Shown here: positions 5,972 through 14,991 of the stretch, in pieces
Layout of the letters: each line of letters starts with the position of its first letter
Position numbering within the stretch: the first letter of the stretch is position 1
Assembly (NCBI RefSeq): GCF_003160695.1
Contig: NZ_QGDD01000014.1
Coordinates: 1 to 64,000, forward strand
DNA length: 64,000 bases
Reading direction: 5' to 3'
From: Nocardioides silvaticus
GTDB taxonomy: Bacteria; Actinomycetota; Actinomycetes; Propionibacteriales; Nocardioidaceae
Program-made: the position numbers and the translations under genes
The notes under the pieces: model-generated
Seen by the model: the letters and a program-made list of their open reading frames with translations, nothing else
The model's database searches: none
Told to the model about the DNA's origin: nothing

Positions 5972-8172
5972 CCCGCACCCACTGCCCCTACTGCAGCCTG
6001 CAGTGCGGGATGACGTTGGTCTCGACAAGCTCGACCACCGGGGCCGGCTCGACCACCGGGGCCGGCTCGACCACCGGGGTCGGCTCGACCACCGGGGCCG
6101 GCTCGACCACCACCCGGCGGGCGGCGGGCCTCGAGGTGCAGCCGTGGGCGGAGTTCCCGGTCAACGAGGGCGGGCTGTGCCGCAAGGGCTGGACGGCCAC
6201 CGAGCTGCGCGGCCACCGGGAGCGGCTGACGACGCCGATGGTCAGGGACCGGGCGACCGGTGAGATCCGCGCGGCCGGTTGGGACGAGGCGCTCGACCTG
6301 GTGGCGGGGCGGATCAAGGAGCTCCGGACGGCGTCCGGGCCGGACAGCATCGCGGTCTTCGGCGGCGGCGGCCTCACCAACGAGAAGGCCTACCAGCTCG
6401 GCAAGCTCGCGCGGGTCGCGCTCGGCACCAGCCAGATCGACTACAACGGCCGGTGGTGCATGGCGTCGGCGGCGAGCGCCGGCAACCAGGCGTTCGGGAT
6501 CGACCGCGGGCTGCCGTTCCCGCTGGCCGACGTCGAGCAGGCAGACGTGGTGGTGCTGGTCGGCTCCAACCTGGCCGAGACGATGCCGCCGGCCGCGCGC
6601 CACTTCGACCGGCTCCGCGGGCGCGGCGGGAAGCTGGTCGTGATCGACCCGCGGCTGACGACGACCGCCCAGCGCGCCGACCTGTTCCTCCAGCCGGTGC
6701 CCGGCACCGACCTCGCGCTGGCGCTGGGCGCGCTGCACCTGGTCGACGCGGCAGGTGCCGTCGACGAGGAGTACGTCGCGACCCGCACCCACGGCTGGGA
6801 CGACGTACGACGCTCCGTCGCCTCCTGGTGGCCCGAGCGGGTCGAGCGCGTGACCGGTGTCGCCACCTCCGAGCTGCGTGCTCTTGTCGACCTGCTGACC
6901 AGCAGCCGCAAGGTCGTCATCCTCACCGCCCGTGGCGCCGAGCAGCACAGCCAGGGCACCGCGACCGTGCTCGGCTGGATCAACGTCGCGCTGGCGCTCG
7001 GCCTGCCCGGCACGCCGTACGCCGGCTACGGCTGCCTCACCGGCCAGGGCAACGGCCAGGGCGGCCGCGAGCACGGGCAGAAGGCCGACCAGCTGCCCGG
7101 GTACCGGATGATCGACGACCCCGCCGCTCGTGAGCACGTCGCGAGGGTGTGGGGCGTCGCGCCGGAGACCCTGCCCGGCAGGGGGCGGTCGGCCTACGAG
7201 CTGCTCGAGTCGCTCGGCGACGGCGGCGGTCCCCGCGCGCTGCTGGTCTTCGGCAGCAACATCGTCGTGTCCGCCCCCAACGCCCACCGCATCACCCGGC
7301 GGCTGGAGTCGCTCGACCTGCTCGTCGTCTGCGACCTGGTGATGAGCGAGACGGCCGCGCTCGCCGACGTCGTGCTGCCCGTGACCCAGTGGGCCGAGGA
7401 GACCGGCACCCTGACCAACCTCGAGGGACGGGTCGTCCTGCGCCAGAAGGCGGCCGAACCGCCGAAGGGCGTCCGCAGCGACCTCGAGGTGATCGCGGGA
7501 CTGGCCGAGCGCCTGGTCTCGACCCCTTCGACCGGCTCAGGGACCGACGGGCCGACCTTCTCGACCGATCCCGAGGAGGTCTTCGCCGAGCTCGGCCGGG
7601 CGTCCGCGGGCGGGAAGGCCGACTACTCCGCCATCAGCTACGACCGGATCCGCGAGGAGCAGGGCGTGTTCTGGGGCAGCCCGCGGATGTTCACCGAGTC
7701 CTTCGCCACCCCCGACGGCCGGGCGCGGTTCGTCGTCGCCGAGCACACCGGTCCCGCCGAGTCGACCGACGAAGCGTTCCCGGTGCACCTGACGACCGGA
7801 CGGGTGCTCGCGCAGTACCAGTCCGGCGCCCAGACCCGCCGCATCCGCTCGCTCCCCGACGACGGCCCGTTCGTCGAGCTCCACCCGATGCTCGCCGACC
7901 GCATCGGGGTCCGCGACGGCGAGCCGGTGGTCGTCCGCACCCGCCGCGGCGAGCTGACGGCACCGGCCAAGGTCGTCACCACGATCCGCCCCGACACCGT
8001 CTTCGTCCCGTTCCACTGGGTCGGCGCCAACCGGCTCACCAACGACGCGCTCGACCCGTCGAGCCGGATGCCGGAGTTCAAGGTCTGCGCCGCCTCACTG
8101 GGTCTCGCTACGTCCTCGCCCAGCGGCTCGGACTACTCGACCACCGATCGCGCCGCGGGACTGACCGCGTGA
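5968..8172 (+). CDS. nasC: Assimilatory nitrate reductase, molybdopterin subunit
   Basis: A 734-residue enzyme of the Mo-bis-MGD oxidoreductase superfamily that reduces nitrate to nitrite in the cytoplasm. Cysteines 6, 9, 13 and 71 (HCPYCSLQC and GLCRKGW) should hold the [4Fe-4S] cluster, and Cys164 in NGRWCMASA is the expected molybdenum ligand. The Fe-S loop is unusually long: residues 17-48 are a Ser/Thr/Gly/Ala array encoded by 18-bp tandem repeats. Two more repeat-derived inserts lie near residues 516-526 and 712-726. All keep the frame and avoid recognised ligands, so the enzyme is probably functional. Start ATG overlaps the narK stop; the stop overlaps the next start (GTGA). Confidence 0.93.
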   Translation: MTRTHCPYCSLQCGMTLVSTSSTTGAGSTTGAGSTTGVGSTTGAGSTTTRRAAGLEVQPWAEFPVNEGGLCRKGWTATELRGHRERLTTPMVRDRATGEIRAAGWDEALDLVAGRIKELRTASGPDSIAVFGGGGLTNEKAYQLGKLARVALGTSQIDYNGRWCMASAASAGNQAFGIDRGLPFPLADVEQADVVVLVGSNLAETMPPAARHFDRLRGRGGKLVVIDPRLTTTAQRADLFLQPVPGTDLALALGALHLVDAAGAVDEEYVATRTHGWDDVRRSVASWWPERVERVTGVATSELRALVDLLTSSRKVVILTARGAEQHSQGTATVLGWINVALALGLPGTPYAGYGCLTGQGNGQGGREHGQKADQLPGYRMIDDPAAREHVARVWGVAPETLPGRGRSAYELLESLGDGGGPRALLVFGSNIVVSAPNAHRITRRLESLDLLVVCDLVMSETAALADVVLPVTQWAEETGTLTNLEGRVVLRQKAAEPPKGVRSDLEVIAGLAERLVSTPSTGSGTDGPTFSTDPEEVFAELGRASAGGKADYSAISYDRIREEQGVFWGSPRMFTESFATPDGRARFVVAEHTGPAESTDEAFPVHLTTGRVLAQYQSGAQTRRIRSLPDDGPFVELHPMLADRIGVRDGEPVVVRTRRGELTAPAKVVTTIRPDTVFVPFHWVGANRLTNDALDPSSRMPEFKVCAASLGLATSSPSGSDYSTTDRAAGLTA
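6018..6111. repeat. REP-derived 18-bp tandem array inside nasC
   Basis: Starts with GGTCTCGACAAGCTCGACC and continues as five units of CTCGACCACCGGGGCCGG with one base change. Because the unit is 18 bp, every added copy inserts six residues (STTGAG) without shifting frame. Confidence 0.9.
7515..7545. repeat. REP-like insert in nasC
   Basis: GGTCTCGACC followed by CCTTCGACCGGCTCAGGGACC, a repeat form also seen in the methyltransferase gene at 37294-37315 (20 of 22 bases). It encodes part of STPSTGSGTDG. Confidence 0.8.
8101..8145. repeat. REP-like insert near the 3' end of nasC
   Basis: GGTCTCGCTACGTCCTCGCC then CAGCGGCTCGG and CTACTCGACCACC: the long form of the family in opposite orientation to the copies at 314-415. 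It encodes much of the last 20 residues, after the conserved protein core. Confidence 0.85.
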
Positions 8173-9635
8173 GGCGGCTGGTCGTGGTCGGCAACGGGAT
8201 GGCGGCGACCCGTCTCGTCGAGGAGCTGGTGGCGCGGGTCTCGGCAGGCTCGACCACCCAGGAGTGGGCGATCACCGTCCTGGGCGACGAGCGGCGTCCG
8301 CCGTACAACCGGATCCTGCTCTCCGCCGTGCTCGAGGGCACCCACCGGCCCGAGTCGCTGACGCTGCGCGACGAGCAGTGGTACGCCGACCACGGCATCG
8401 ACCTGCGTCTCGGCGCCCGCGTGCTCGAGATCGAGCCCCGGCTGCGGGACGTGATGCTCGTCGACGGCACCACGGTCGAGTACGACGCGCTGGTGCTCGC
8501 CACCGGCAGCATCCCCACGCTCCCGCCGATCCGCGGGCTGGTGCGCATGGACGGCACCCTCCACGAGGCCGTGCACGCGTTCCGGTCGCTCTCTGACTGC
8601 CAGGGCCTGCTGGCGGCCATCGGGGGTCTCGATACGGCCTCGCCCAGGGGCTCGGCCTACTCGACCACCGAAGGGCGCCGCGCGGTCGTCGTCGGCGGTG
8701 GTCTGCTCGGGCTGCAGGTCGCGCGTGCCCTCGGGGTGCGCGGCATCGCCACCGAGGTGGTCGAGGGCGCCGACCACCTGCTGCACCGGCAGCTCGGCAG
8801 CGCGGCGGGCCGGGTCCTCGCGCGCGACCTGGAGCGCCTCGGAGTCGCCGTCTACACCGGGGCACGGGCAGTCCGGCTCACCGACAACGCCCTCCGGCTG
8901 GACACCGGCGTGACCCTCGAGACCGACCTGGTGGTCCTCACCGCCGGGGGACGGCCGTCGACCGCGCTGGCTCGGCGGGCAGGACTCGAAGTGCGGCGCG
9001 GCATCGTCGTCGACGACCGGCTCACCAGCGTCTCCGACCCGGCCGTGCACGCGATCGGCGACTGCGCCGAGCACGACGGGAGGGTCACCGGCTTCGTCCC
9101 GCCGGCGTGGGAGCAGGCGAGCGTCCTCGCCGGCGTGCTGACCGACGAGCCGGTGAAGTACGACGGCAGCCGCGTCGTCGCGCGGCTCCGCGCCACCGAC
9201 CTCGACGTCGCCGTCCTCGGCGACCCCGAGGCCGAGGTCCGCGACGGCGGCGAGGTCGTCGAGATGTCCAACCCGGTGCGCGGCTCGCACCGCAGGCTGG
9301 TCGTCCGCGACGGTCGGATCGTCGCCGGCGCCCTGGTCGGCGACCTCAACCGGATCGGTCTGATCACGCAGCACTACGACCGGCAGACGCTGCTCGGCCC
9401 GACCGAGCCCGGCGAGCTGCTGATGACCGAGCGCGCCCGGGAGACCGTCCGCCTCCCCGACGAGGCGGAGATCTGCAATTGCGCCGGTGTCACGGCCGGC
9501 GCGGTCCGTGCGTGCGCGTCGTTCGCCGACGCTCGCGAGAAGACCCGCGCCACCACCGGATGCGGTGGTTGCGCCTCGACCGTTCGCCAGCTCGTGGCTG
9601 AACAGTCCCGCCTCACCCCAGAAGGAGTGAAGTAG
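8169..9635 (+). CDS. nasB: FAD/NAD(P) oxidoreductase with BFD domain, nitrate reductase electron-transfer subunit
   Basis: A 488-residue flavoprotein with two Rossmann motifs (VVVGNGMAA near the start and VVVGGGLLGLQVA near residue 175) and the FAD-binding end AIGDCAEH. A C-terminal bacterioferritin-associated-ferredoxin-like domain has cysteines ICNCAG and CGGCAS for a [2Fe-2S] cluster. This is the layout of the NADH-oxidising partner of assimilatory nitrate reductase, and its position between nasC and nirB supports that role. Start GTG 8169 overlaps the nasC stop. Two repeat-derived inserts interrupt loops: residues 23-30 (SAGSTT) and 153-167 (LDTASPRGSAYSTT). Both keep the frame and lie outside the cofactor motifs. 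Confidence 0.88.
   Translation: MRRLVVVGNGMAATRLVEELVARVSAGSTTQEWAITVLGDERRPPYNRILLSAVLEGTHRPESLTLRDEQWYADHGIDLRLGARVLEIEPRLRDVMLVDGTTVEYDALVLATGSIPTLPPIRGLVRMDGTLHEAVHAFRSLSDCQGLLAAIGGLDTASPRGSAYSTTEGRRAVVVGGGLLGLQVARALGVRGIATEVVEGADHLLHRQLGSAAGRVLARDLERLGVAVYTGARAVRLTDNALRLDTGVTLETDLVVLTAGGRPSTALARRAGLEVRRGIVVDDRLTSVSDPAVHAIGDCAEHDGRVTGFVPPAWEQASVLAGVLTDEPVKYDGSRVVARLRATDLDVAVLGDPEAEVRDGGEVVEMSNPVRGSHRRLVVRDGRIVAGALVGDLNRIGLITQHYDRQTLLGPTEPGELLMTERARETVRLPDEAEICNCAGVTAGAVRACASFADAREKTRATTGCGGCASTVRQLVAEQSRLTPEGVK
8237..8258. repeat. Short REP-like insert in the nasB-like gene
   Basis: GGTCTCGGCAGGCTCGACCACC, the 22-base short form of the family, inserted in frame between the first FAD-binding helix and the following strand. 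Confidence 0.75.
8625..8669. repeat. Long REP-like insert in the nasB-like gene
   Basis: GGTCTCGATACGGCCTCGCC, then CAGGGGCTCGG and CTACTCGACCACC, 45 bases (15 codons), placed just before the second nucleotide-binding motif. Confidence 0.85.
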
Positions 9636-9637
9636 AC

Positions 9638-12163
9638 ATGGCACCCCAGCTCCGCAAGCAGCTCGTCGTGGTCGGCCACGGCATGGTGGGCCACCGGTTC
9701 GTGGAGTCCGCGATCTCCCGCGGCCTCACCGAGGCCTACGACATCACCGTGCTCGGCGCCGAGCCGCGGCCGGCGTACGACCGCGTCGCCCTCACCTCCT
9801 TCTTCGAGGTCGGCGCGGAGGCGCTGAGCCTTCTGCCGTCGGGGACGTACGACGACCCGCGGGTGCGTCTGCGCACCCACGCCGAGGTCGTGGCGGTCTC
9901 ACCACGCCAGCGGATCGTCACCCTGGCCAGCGGCGAGGACCTGCACTACGACGAGCTGGTGCTCGCGACGGGTGCCGCGCCGTTCGTGCCGCCGGTGCCG
10001 GGCGCCGACCTCGCCAACGTCTTCGGCTACCGCACCATCGAGGACCTCGAGGCGATCCGCTCCGCGAGCAAGGGCGGCCGCCGCAAGGTCGGTGCCGTGA
10101 TCGGCGGCGGCCTGCTCGGGCTCGAGGCCGCCAACGCCCTGCACCAGCTGGGCGTCGAGACCCACGTCGTCGAGCTCGCCCCGCGACTGATGGCGGTGCA
10201 GATCGACGACCTCGGGGGCCGGACGCTCAACCAGCACATCGGCAAGCTCGGCCTGACCGTCCACACCGGCGCGATGACCGAGGCGATCCTCGGCGACAGG
10301 AGGAACCGCGTCGAGCGGCTGGCGCTGAAGGACCGCAACCCGCTCGACGTCGACCTCGTCGTGTTCTCCGCCGGCATCCGGCCGCGGGACGCGCTGGCCC
10401 GGGCCGCCGGCCTCGACGTCGCCGACCGCGGCGGCGTGCTCGTCGACGGCTCGCTGCGCACGTCCGACGAGCACATCTGGGCGATCGGCGAGTGCGCGGC
10501 GGTGCAGGGCGTGATGTACGGCTTGGTCGCCCCCGGCTACGACATGGCGGAGATCGTCGTCGACCGGCTGCTCGGCGGGGCGGGCGAGTTCACCGGCGCC
10601 GACATGTCGACCAAGCTCAAGCTGCTCGGGGTGGACGTCGCCTCGTTCGGCGACGCGCACGGCACCACCAAGGGTGCGCTCGAGCTGACCTACGCCGACG
10701 CCCTGTCCGGGGTCTACAAGAAGCTGGTCATCAGCGAGGACGGCAAGCGGCTGCTCGGCGGCGTGCTCGTCGGTGACGCGGCGGCGTACGGCGTGCTCCG
10801 GCCAATGGTGGCCTCCGGCATGGAGCTGCCCGAGAACCCCGAGGAGCTGATCCTCCCGGCCTCCCGCGGCGGTGCGAACCTCGAGCTCCCCGACGACGCG
10901 CAGGTCTGCTCCTGCAACGACGTCACCAAGGCCGAGATCACGGCCGCCGCCGCCGACGGCACGATCACCCGCGCCGGCGCGACCTGCGGCTCCTGCAAGA
11001 CGCTGGTGAAGAAGATCGTCGAGGACTACTTCGCCGCCACCGGCAAGGAGATCGACCGGTCGCTGTGCGAGCACTTCCGGATGACCCGGCAGGAGCTGTT
11101 CGACGTCGTCGCCGTCCACGGCTACACCCGGTTCGACGACATCGTCGAGGGCCACGGCACCGGCCGCGGCTGCGACATCTGCAAGCCGGCAGTCGCCTCG
11201 ATCCTCGCCAGCCTGCTCAACCAGCACGTCCTCGCGCCCGGCAACCGCCAGCTCCAGGACACCAACGACGCCTACCTCGGCAACCTGCAGAAGAACGGGA
11301 CGTACTCCGTCGTGCCCCGGGTCCCCGGCGGCGAGATCACCCCCGACAAGCTCATCGTCATCGGTCAGGTGGCCAAGGACTTCGGCCTCTACACCAAGAT
11401 CACCGGCGGCCAGCGGATCGACCTGTTCGGCGCCCGGATGGAGGACCTGCCGGCGATCTGGAAGCGGCTCGTGGAGGCCGGCATGGAGTCCGGGCACGCC
11501 TACGGCAAGTCGCTGCGGACGGTGAAGTCGTGCGTGGGATCGACCTGGTGCCGGTACGGCGTGCAGGACTCGGTCGGACTCGCCATCGAGCTCGAGCTCC
11601 GCTACCGCGGGCTGCGCTCGCCGCACAAGCTCAAGGGCGGCGTCTCCGGCTGCGCCCGCGAGTGCGCCGAGGCGCGGTCGAAGGACTTCGGGATCATCGC
11701 CACCGAGAAGGGCTGGAACCTCTATGTCTGCGGCAACGGCGGCGCGATGCCGGCGCATGCGCAGCTGCTGGCGGGCGACCTGTCCAAGGAGGAGCTGGTC
11801 CGCTACCTCGACCGGTTCCTCATGTACTACATCCGCACCGCCGACCGGCTCCAGCGCACGTCGTCCTGGATGGACGCGGTGGACGGCGGCCTCGACCGCA
11901 TCCGCGAGGTCGTCGTCGACGACGTGCTCGGCCTCGGCGACCAGCTCGAGGCGGCGATGGCACGGCACGTCGACTCCTACTTCGACGAGTGGAAGGCGAC
12001 GATCGAGGATCCCGAGAAGCTCGCCCGCTTCGTGTCGTTCGTCAACGCGCCCGGCACGCCCGATCCCAACATCACCTTCCGCGAGGAACGCGGCCAGGTC
12101 CAGGCCGCGACCACCGACGGACCGGTGTCGCTCGGCACCACGATCCCGGTGGGTGCCCCGTGA
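9638..12163 (+). CDS. nirB: Nitrite reductase [NAD(P)H] large subunit
   Basis: An 841-residue NirB, reducing nitrite to ammonia with NAD(P)H. Order of domains: FAD/NAD(P) pyridine nucleotide-disulphide reductase fold (VVVGHGMVGHRF at the start, VIGGGLLGLEAAN near residue 155, AIGECAAV near 285), a BFD-like [2Fe-2S] domain (CSCNDV and CGSCK), a second Cys-rich segment, then the sulphite/nitrite reductase siroheme domain with CVGSTWC and SGCAREC, the four ligands of the coupled [4Fe-4S]-sirohaem. Ribosome site AGGAG precedes the ATG, and the gap from the previous gene is two bases. Unlike its two upstream neighbours it shows no repeat insert. The stop overlaps nirD (GTGA). Confidence 0.96.
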   Translation: MAPQLRKQLVVVGHGMVGHRFVESAISRGLTEAYDITVLGAEPRPAYDRVALTSFFEVGAEALSLLPSGTYDDPRVRLRTHAEVVAVSPRQRIVTLASGEDLHYDELVLATGAAPFVPPVPGADLANVFGYRTIEDLEAIRSASKGGRRKVGAVIGGGLLGLEAANALHQLGVETHVVELAPRLMAVQIDDLGGRTLNQHIGKLGLTVHTGAMTEAILGDRRNRVERLALKDRNPLDVDLVVFSAGIRPRDALARAAGLDVADRGGVLVDGSLRTSDEHIWAIGECAAVQGVMYGLVAPGYDMAEIVVDRLLGGAGEFTGADMSTKLKLLGVDVASFGDAHGTTKGALELTYADALSGVYKKLVISEDGKRLLGGVLVGDAAAYGVLRPMVASGMELPENPEELILPASRGGANLELPDDAQVCSCNDVTKAEITAAAADGTITRAGATCGSCKTLVKKIVEDYFAATGKEIDRSLCEHFRMTRQELFDVVAVHGYTRFDDIVEGHGTGRGCDICKPAVASILASLLNQHVLAPGNRQLQDTNDAYLGNLQKNGTYSVVPRVPGGEITPDKLIVIGQVAKDFGLYTKITGGQRIDLFGARMEDLPAIWKRLVEAGMESGHAYGKSLRTVKSCVGSTWCRYGVQDSVGLAIELELRYRGLRSPHKLKGGVSGCARECAEARSKDFGIIATEKGWNLYVCGNGGAMPAHAQLLAGDLSKEELVRYLDRFLMYYIRTADRLQRTSSWMDAVDGGLDRIREVVVDDVLGLGDQLEAAMARHVDSYFDEWKATIEDPEKLARFVSFVNAPGTPDPNITFREERGQVQAATTDGPVSLGTTIPVGAP

Positions 12164-12510
12164 CGGCCGCGGTGCGGGAGGCGGTCTGCCGGCTCGACCA
12201 GATCGAGCGCGAGGGCGGCGTGACCGCGTTGGTCGCGGGCGAGGCGGTCGCCATCATCCGGACCCACGAGGACCACGTCTACGCGCTCTCCAACTACGAT
12301 CCCTTCTCGAAAGCATCGGTCCTGGCACGGGGGATCGTCGGCACCCGGTCGGTGGACGGCGAGGACGTCCCGTTCGTGGCCAGCCCGATGTTCAAGCAGG
12401 CCTTCGACCTGCGGACAGGGGAGTGCCTCGATGACAGGGCGGTCGCAGTAGCGACGTACGACGTGCGCGTGGTCGACGGGGTCGTGGAAGTGGCGACCCG
12501 CACCCCGTGA
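12160..12510 (+). CDS. nirD: Nitrite reductase small subunit
   Basis: A 116-residue Rieske-like protein of the NirD family. It contains the characteristic block ALSNYDPFSKASVLARGIVG and the following PFVASPMFKQAFDLRTGECL, but lacks the Cys/His ligands of true Rieske proteins, as is normal for NirD. It partners NirB in the cytoplasmic NADH-dependent nitrite reductase. GTG start 12160 overlaps the nirB stop by four bases. Confidence 0.94.
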   Translation: MTAAVREAVCRLDQIEREGGVTALVAGEAVAIIRTHEDHVYALSNYDPFSKASVLARGIVGTRSVDGEDVPFVASPMFKQAFDLRTGECLDDRAVAVATYDVRVVDGVVEVATRTP

Positions 12511-12524
12511 TGGAGGAGGAGTCG

Positions 12525-13637
12525 GTGCCGGAGCAGCCGCTGGCCGGGTTCACGATCGGGGTGACCGCCGCGCGCCGTGCCGAGGACCAGATCACGCTCC
12601 TCCAGCGGCGCGGCGCGAAGGTGATCCACGCGCCGGCTCTCTCCGTCGACCCCAACCGGATCGACGAGGTCGCGCTGCTCGCCGCGACCAAGGACGTCCT
12701 GTCGCAGCCGGTCGACATCTTCCTGGCGACCACCGGCATCGGCATGAAGTCCTGGCTGACCGCCGCCGAGCGCTGGGGACTCCACGACCAGCTGGTCACG
12801 CACCTGGCCTCGGCCGAGATCCTGGCCCGGGGCCCGAAGAGCGTCGGTGTGCTGCGCCGGTTCGGGCTGCGGGAGCTGTGGGCGCCGGAGTCGGAGGAGT
12901 TCGAGGACGTGTTGGCCCACCTGCGCGCCCGCGACCTCACCGGACTGCGGATCGTCGTCCAGGAGCACGGCCAGTCGCTGTCGATGGCCGCCCACGCGCT
13001 GCGCCGGCTGGGGGCCGAGGTCACTACCGTGACCGTCTACCGCGTGGACGCCGCCGCGGACCTCGAGCCGATGTTCGGCCTGGTCGAGGCCGTCGTCGCC
13101 GGCGAGGTCGACGCCGTGACCTTCACCGCCGCCCCGGCCGTCGCCTCGATGATGAGCGCCGCCGCGACCGCCGGCCATCGCGATGACATCATCAGCGCCT
13201 TCCAGGCCGACGTCGTCGCCTCCTGCGTCGGGCCGGTCACCGCCGCGGCGTTCGAGATGTGGGGCGTCCCCTCGATCTACCCCGACCGGTCCCGGCTCGC
13301 CGCCATGGTCAAGCAGCTCGAGACCGAGCTGCCCTCGCGCGCCGGCGGCACCTCGCTCGAGGTCGCCGGCCACACCCTCCTCCTCCACGGCGACGACGTG
13401 CTCCTCGACGGCGTCGAGGTCAAGCTCTCGCCCGCGCCCTACGCCGTCCTCCAGGCGCTGCTCGTCAACCCCGGCACCGTCGTCTCCCGCCGCGACCTGC
13501 TCGCCGCGCTGCCCTCCGGGACCGCCGGCTCGGAGCACGCCGTCGAGATGGCCGTCGCCCGGCTCCGCGCCGCCCTCGGCACCCGCTGCGTCCAGACCGT
13601 CGTCAAACGCGGCTATCGGCTCGCCGTCGCGAACTGA
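12525..13637 (+). CDS. nnaR: HemD-like domain plus winged helix regulator, NnaR-like
   Basis: A 370-residue protein fusing a uroporphyrinogen-III synthase (HemD)-like domain (about residues 1-260, starting PLAGFTIGVTAARRAEDQ) to a C-terminal OmpR/PhoB-type winged helix (about 275-370, ending VVKRGYRLAVAN). This is the architecture of NnaR, the nitrate-assimilation co-regulator described in Streptomyces, and its place at the end of the nir genes fits. It could also retain synthase activity for sirohaem supply, though the winged helix argues for regulation. GTG 12525 was chosen because GGAGGAGGAG sits just upstream; in-frame starts at 12507 and 12510 overlap the nirD stop. Confidence 0.85.
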   Translation: MPEQPLAGFTIGVTAARRAEDQITLLQRRGAKVIHAPALSVDPNRIDEVALLAATKDVLSQPVDIFLATTGIGMKSWLTAAERWGLHDQLVTHLASAEILARGPKSVGVLRRFGLRELWAPESEEFEDVLAHLRARDLTGLRIVVQEHGQSLSMAAHALRRLGAEVTTVTVYRVDAAADLEPMFGLVEAVVAGEVDAVTFTAAPAVASMMSAAATAGHRDDIISAFQADVVASCVGPVTAAAFEMWGVPSIYPDRSRLAAMVKQLETELPSRAGGTSLEVAGHTLLLHGDDVLLDGVEVKLSPAPYAVLQALLVNPGTVVSRRDLLAALPSGTAGSEHAVEMAVARLRAALGTRCVQTVVKRGYRLAVAN

Positions 13638-13656
13638 CACCGTTACCGTTCCGCGC

Positions 13657-14991
13657 ATGGCCAGGGAGGGGCTGCCGCGCGGCGTGCGGCTGGGGTACGG
13701 CGCGGGCTCGGTCGCCACCGGTGCGTTCGGCACCGTGCCGGGGCTGATGCTGCTGCCCTACCTCACCGACACCCTCGGCGTCGCCGCGGTCGTCGCCGGC
13801 TTCGTCGTGTTCGCGCCCAAGGCGTGGGACGTGCTGCTCAACCCGATGGCCGGCCGGATCAGCGACCGCACCGACGACCCGCGCGGCCCGCGTCGCCCGT
13901 GGCTGCTGCGCGCCGGGCTCCCGCTGGCCGTGGCGTTCGCGCTCATCTTCGCCGGACCCGACCTCGGCTCCGCCGCGGCCGACACCGCCTGGGTGCTGGT
14001 CTGCTTCCTGGCCGCGGCGACGGCGTACGCGTTCTTCCAGGTCCCCTACGTCGCCATGCCGGCCGAGCTGACCGAGTCCTACGACGAGCGCACCCGGCTG
14101 ATGACCTGGCGGGTCGCGATCCTGGCGCTCACCATCATGGTGGCCGGTGCCAGCGCGCCGGCGATCCGGGACGCGGTCGGCGGGCGCGACGGTTACCGGG
14201 TGATGGGCGTGGTGATGGCGCTGGTCATCGCCGTCGGGGCGCTGGCTGCCTACGCCGGCACCCGCCGGGCCCCGGTCGGCGCCGTCAACCCGGGCACCGG
14301 GTCGCTCCGGGACCAGCTCGCGGTGGTCGCTGGTGCGCGGGACTTCCGGCTGCTGCTGACGACGTTCGTCGTCCAAGCGCTCGCCACCGGGTGCATGCTG
14401 GCCGGCGTCGACTACCTCGCGGACGACGTCCTCGAGCGGGACGGCGCCGCCACCCTCCTCTTCGTCTGCTTCGTCGGCCCGGCGCTGGTGCTGACTCCGG
14501 CGTGGGCCGCCCTGGGCGGCAGGATCGGCAAGCGCCGCGGCTACCTGCTGTCCTCAGTGGTGCTGGCCGCCGGCGCGACGCTCGCGGCGACGGCGCAGGT
14601 CGCGCCGTCCGCGGTGGTGTTCGCCGCGACCGCTCTCGTCGGGGTCGGCTACGCCGGCTGCCAGGTCTTCCCCCTTGCGATGCTGCCCGACGCCGCGGCG
14701 GTCGACGCGCGACGGACCGGGAGCAACCGGGTCGGTGTCTACACCGGGGTCTGGACCGCCGGCGAGACACTGGGCCTGGCGCTCGGCCCGGGGCTGTTCG
14801 CGCTGGTGCTCGCCCTCGGTGACTACCGGTCCGGGACCAGCGGCGACGTCGCGCAGCCGGACTCGGCCGTCACGGCGATCACCCTCGGCTTCTCGCTGCT
14901 CCCCGCACTGCTCGTCGTGGTCAGCCTCTGGTGGCTGGCGCGCTACCGGCTCGACGCCGACGAGGTGGAGCAGGCGATGATCGCGTCATGA
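13657..14991 (+). CDS. MFS transporter, GPH-like
   Basis: A 444-residue protein with about 12 predicted membrane segments and the features of the glycoside-pentoside-hexuronide:cation symporter group within the MFS: an N-terminal GYGAGSVATG, KAWDVLLNPMAGRISDRT between TM2 and TM3, and a repeat of the loop motif later (GRIGKRRGYLL). The substrate is not predictable from sequence. It begins 19 bases after the regulator gene and its stop overlaps the PLP decarboxylase start (ATGA, 14988-14991), so the transporter and the enzyme probably act on related compounds, for example uptake or export of an amine or amino acid. Confidence 0.85.
   Translation: MAREGLPRGVRLGYGAGSVATGAFGTVPGLMLLPYLTDTLGVAAVVAGFVVFAPKAWDVLLNPMAGRISDRTDDPRGPRRPWLLRAGLPLAVAFALIFAGPDLGSAAADTAWVLVCFLAAATAYAFFQVPYVAMPAELTESYDERTRLMTWRVAILALTIMVAGASAPAIRDAVGGRDGYRVMGVVMALVIAVGALAAYAGTRRAPVGAVNPGTGSLRDQLAVVAGARDFRLLLTTFVVQALATGCMLAGVDYLADDVLERDGAATLLFVCFVGPALVLTPAWAALGGRIGKRRGYLLSSVVLAAGATLAATAQVAPSAVVFAATALVGVGYAGCQVFPLAMLPDAAAVDARRTGSNRVGVYTGVWTAGETLGLALGPGLFALVLALGDYRSGTSGDVAQPDSAVTAITLGFSLLPALLVVVSLWWLARYRLDADEVEQAMIAS

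Noticed and set aside
6018..6111. Tandem array considered as a CRISPR-like structure
   Set aside because: Units are contiguous 18-mers without spacers and are translated in frame; no cas genes are nearby.
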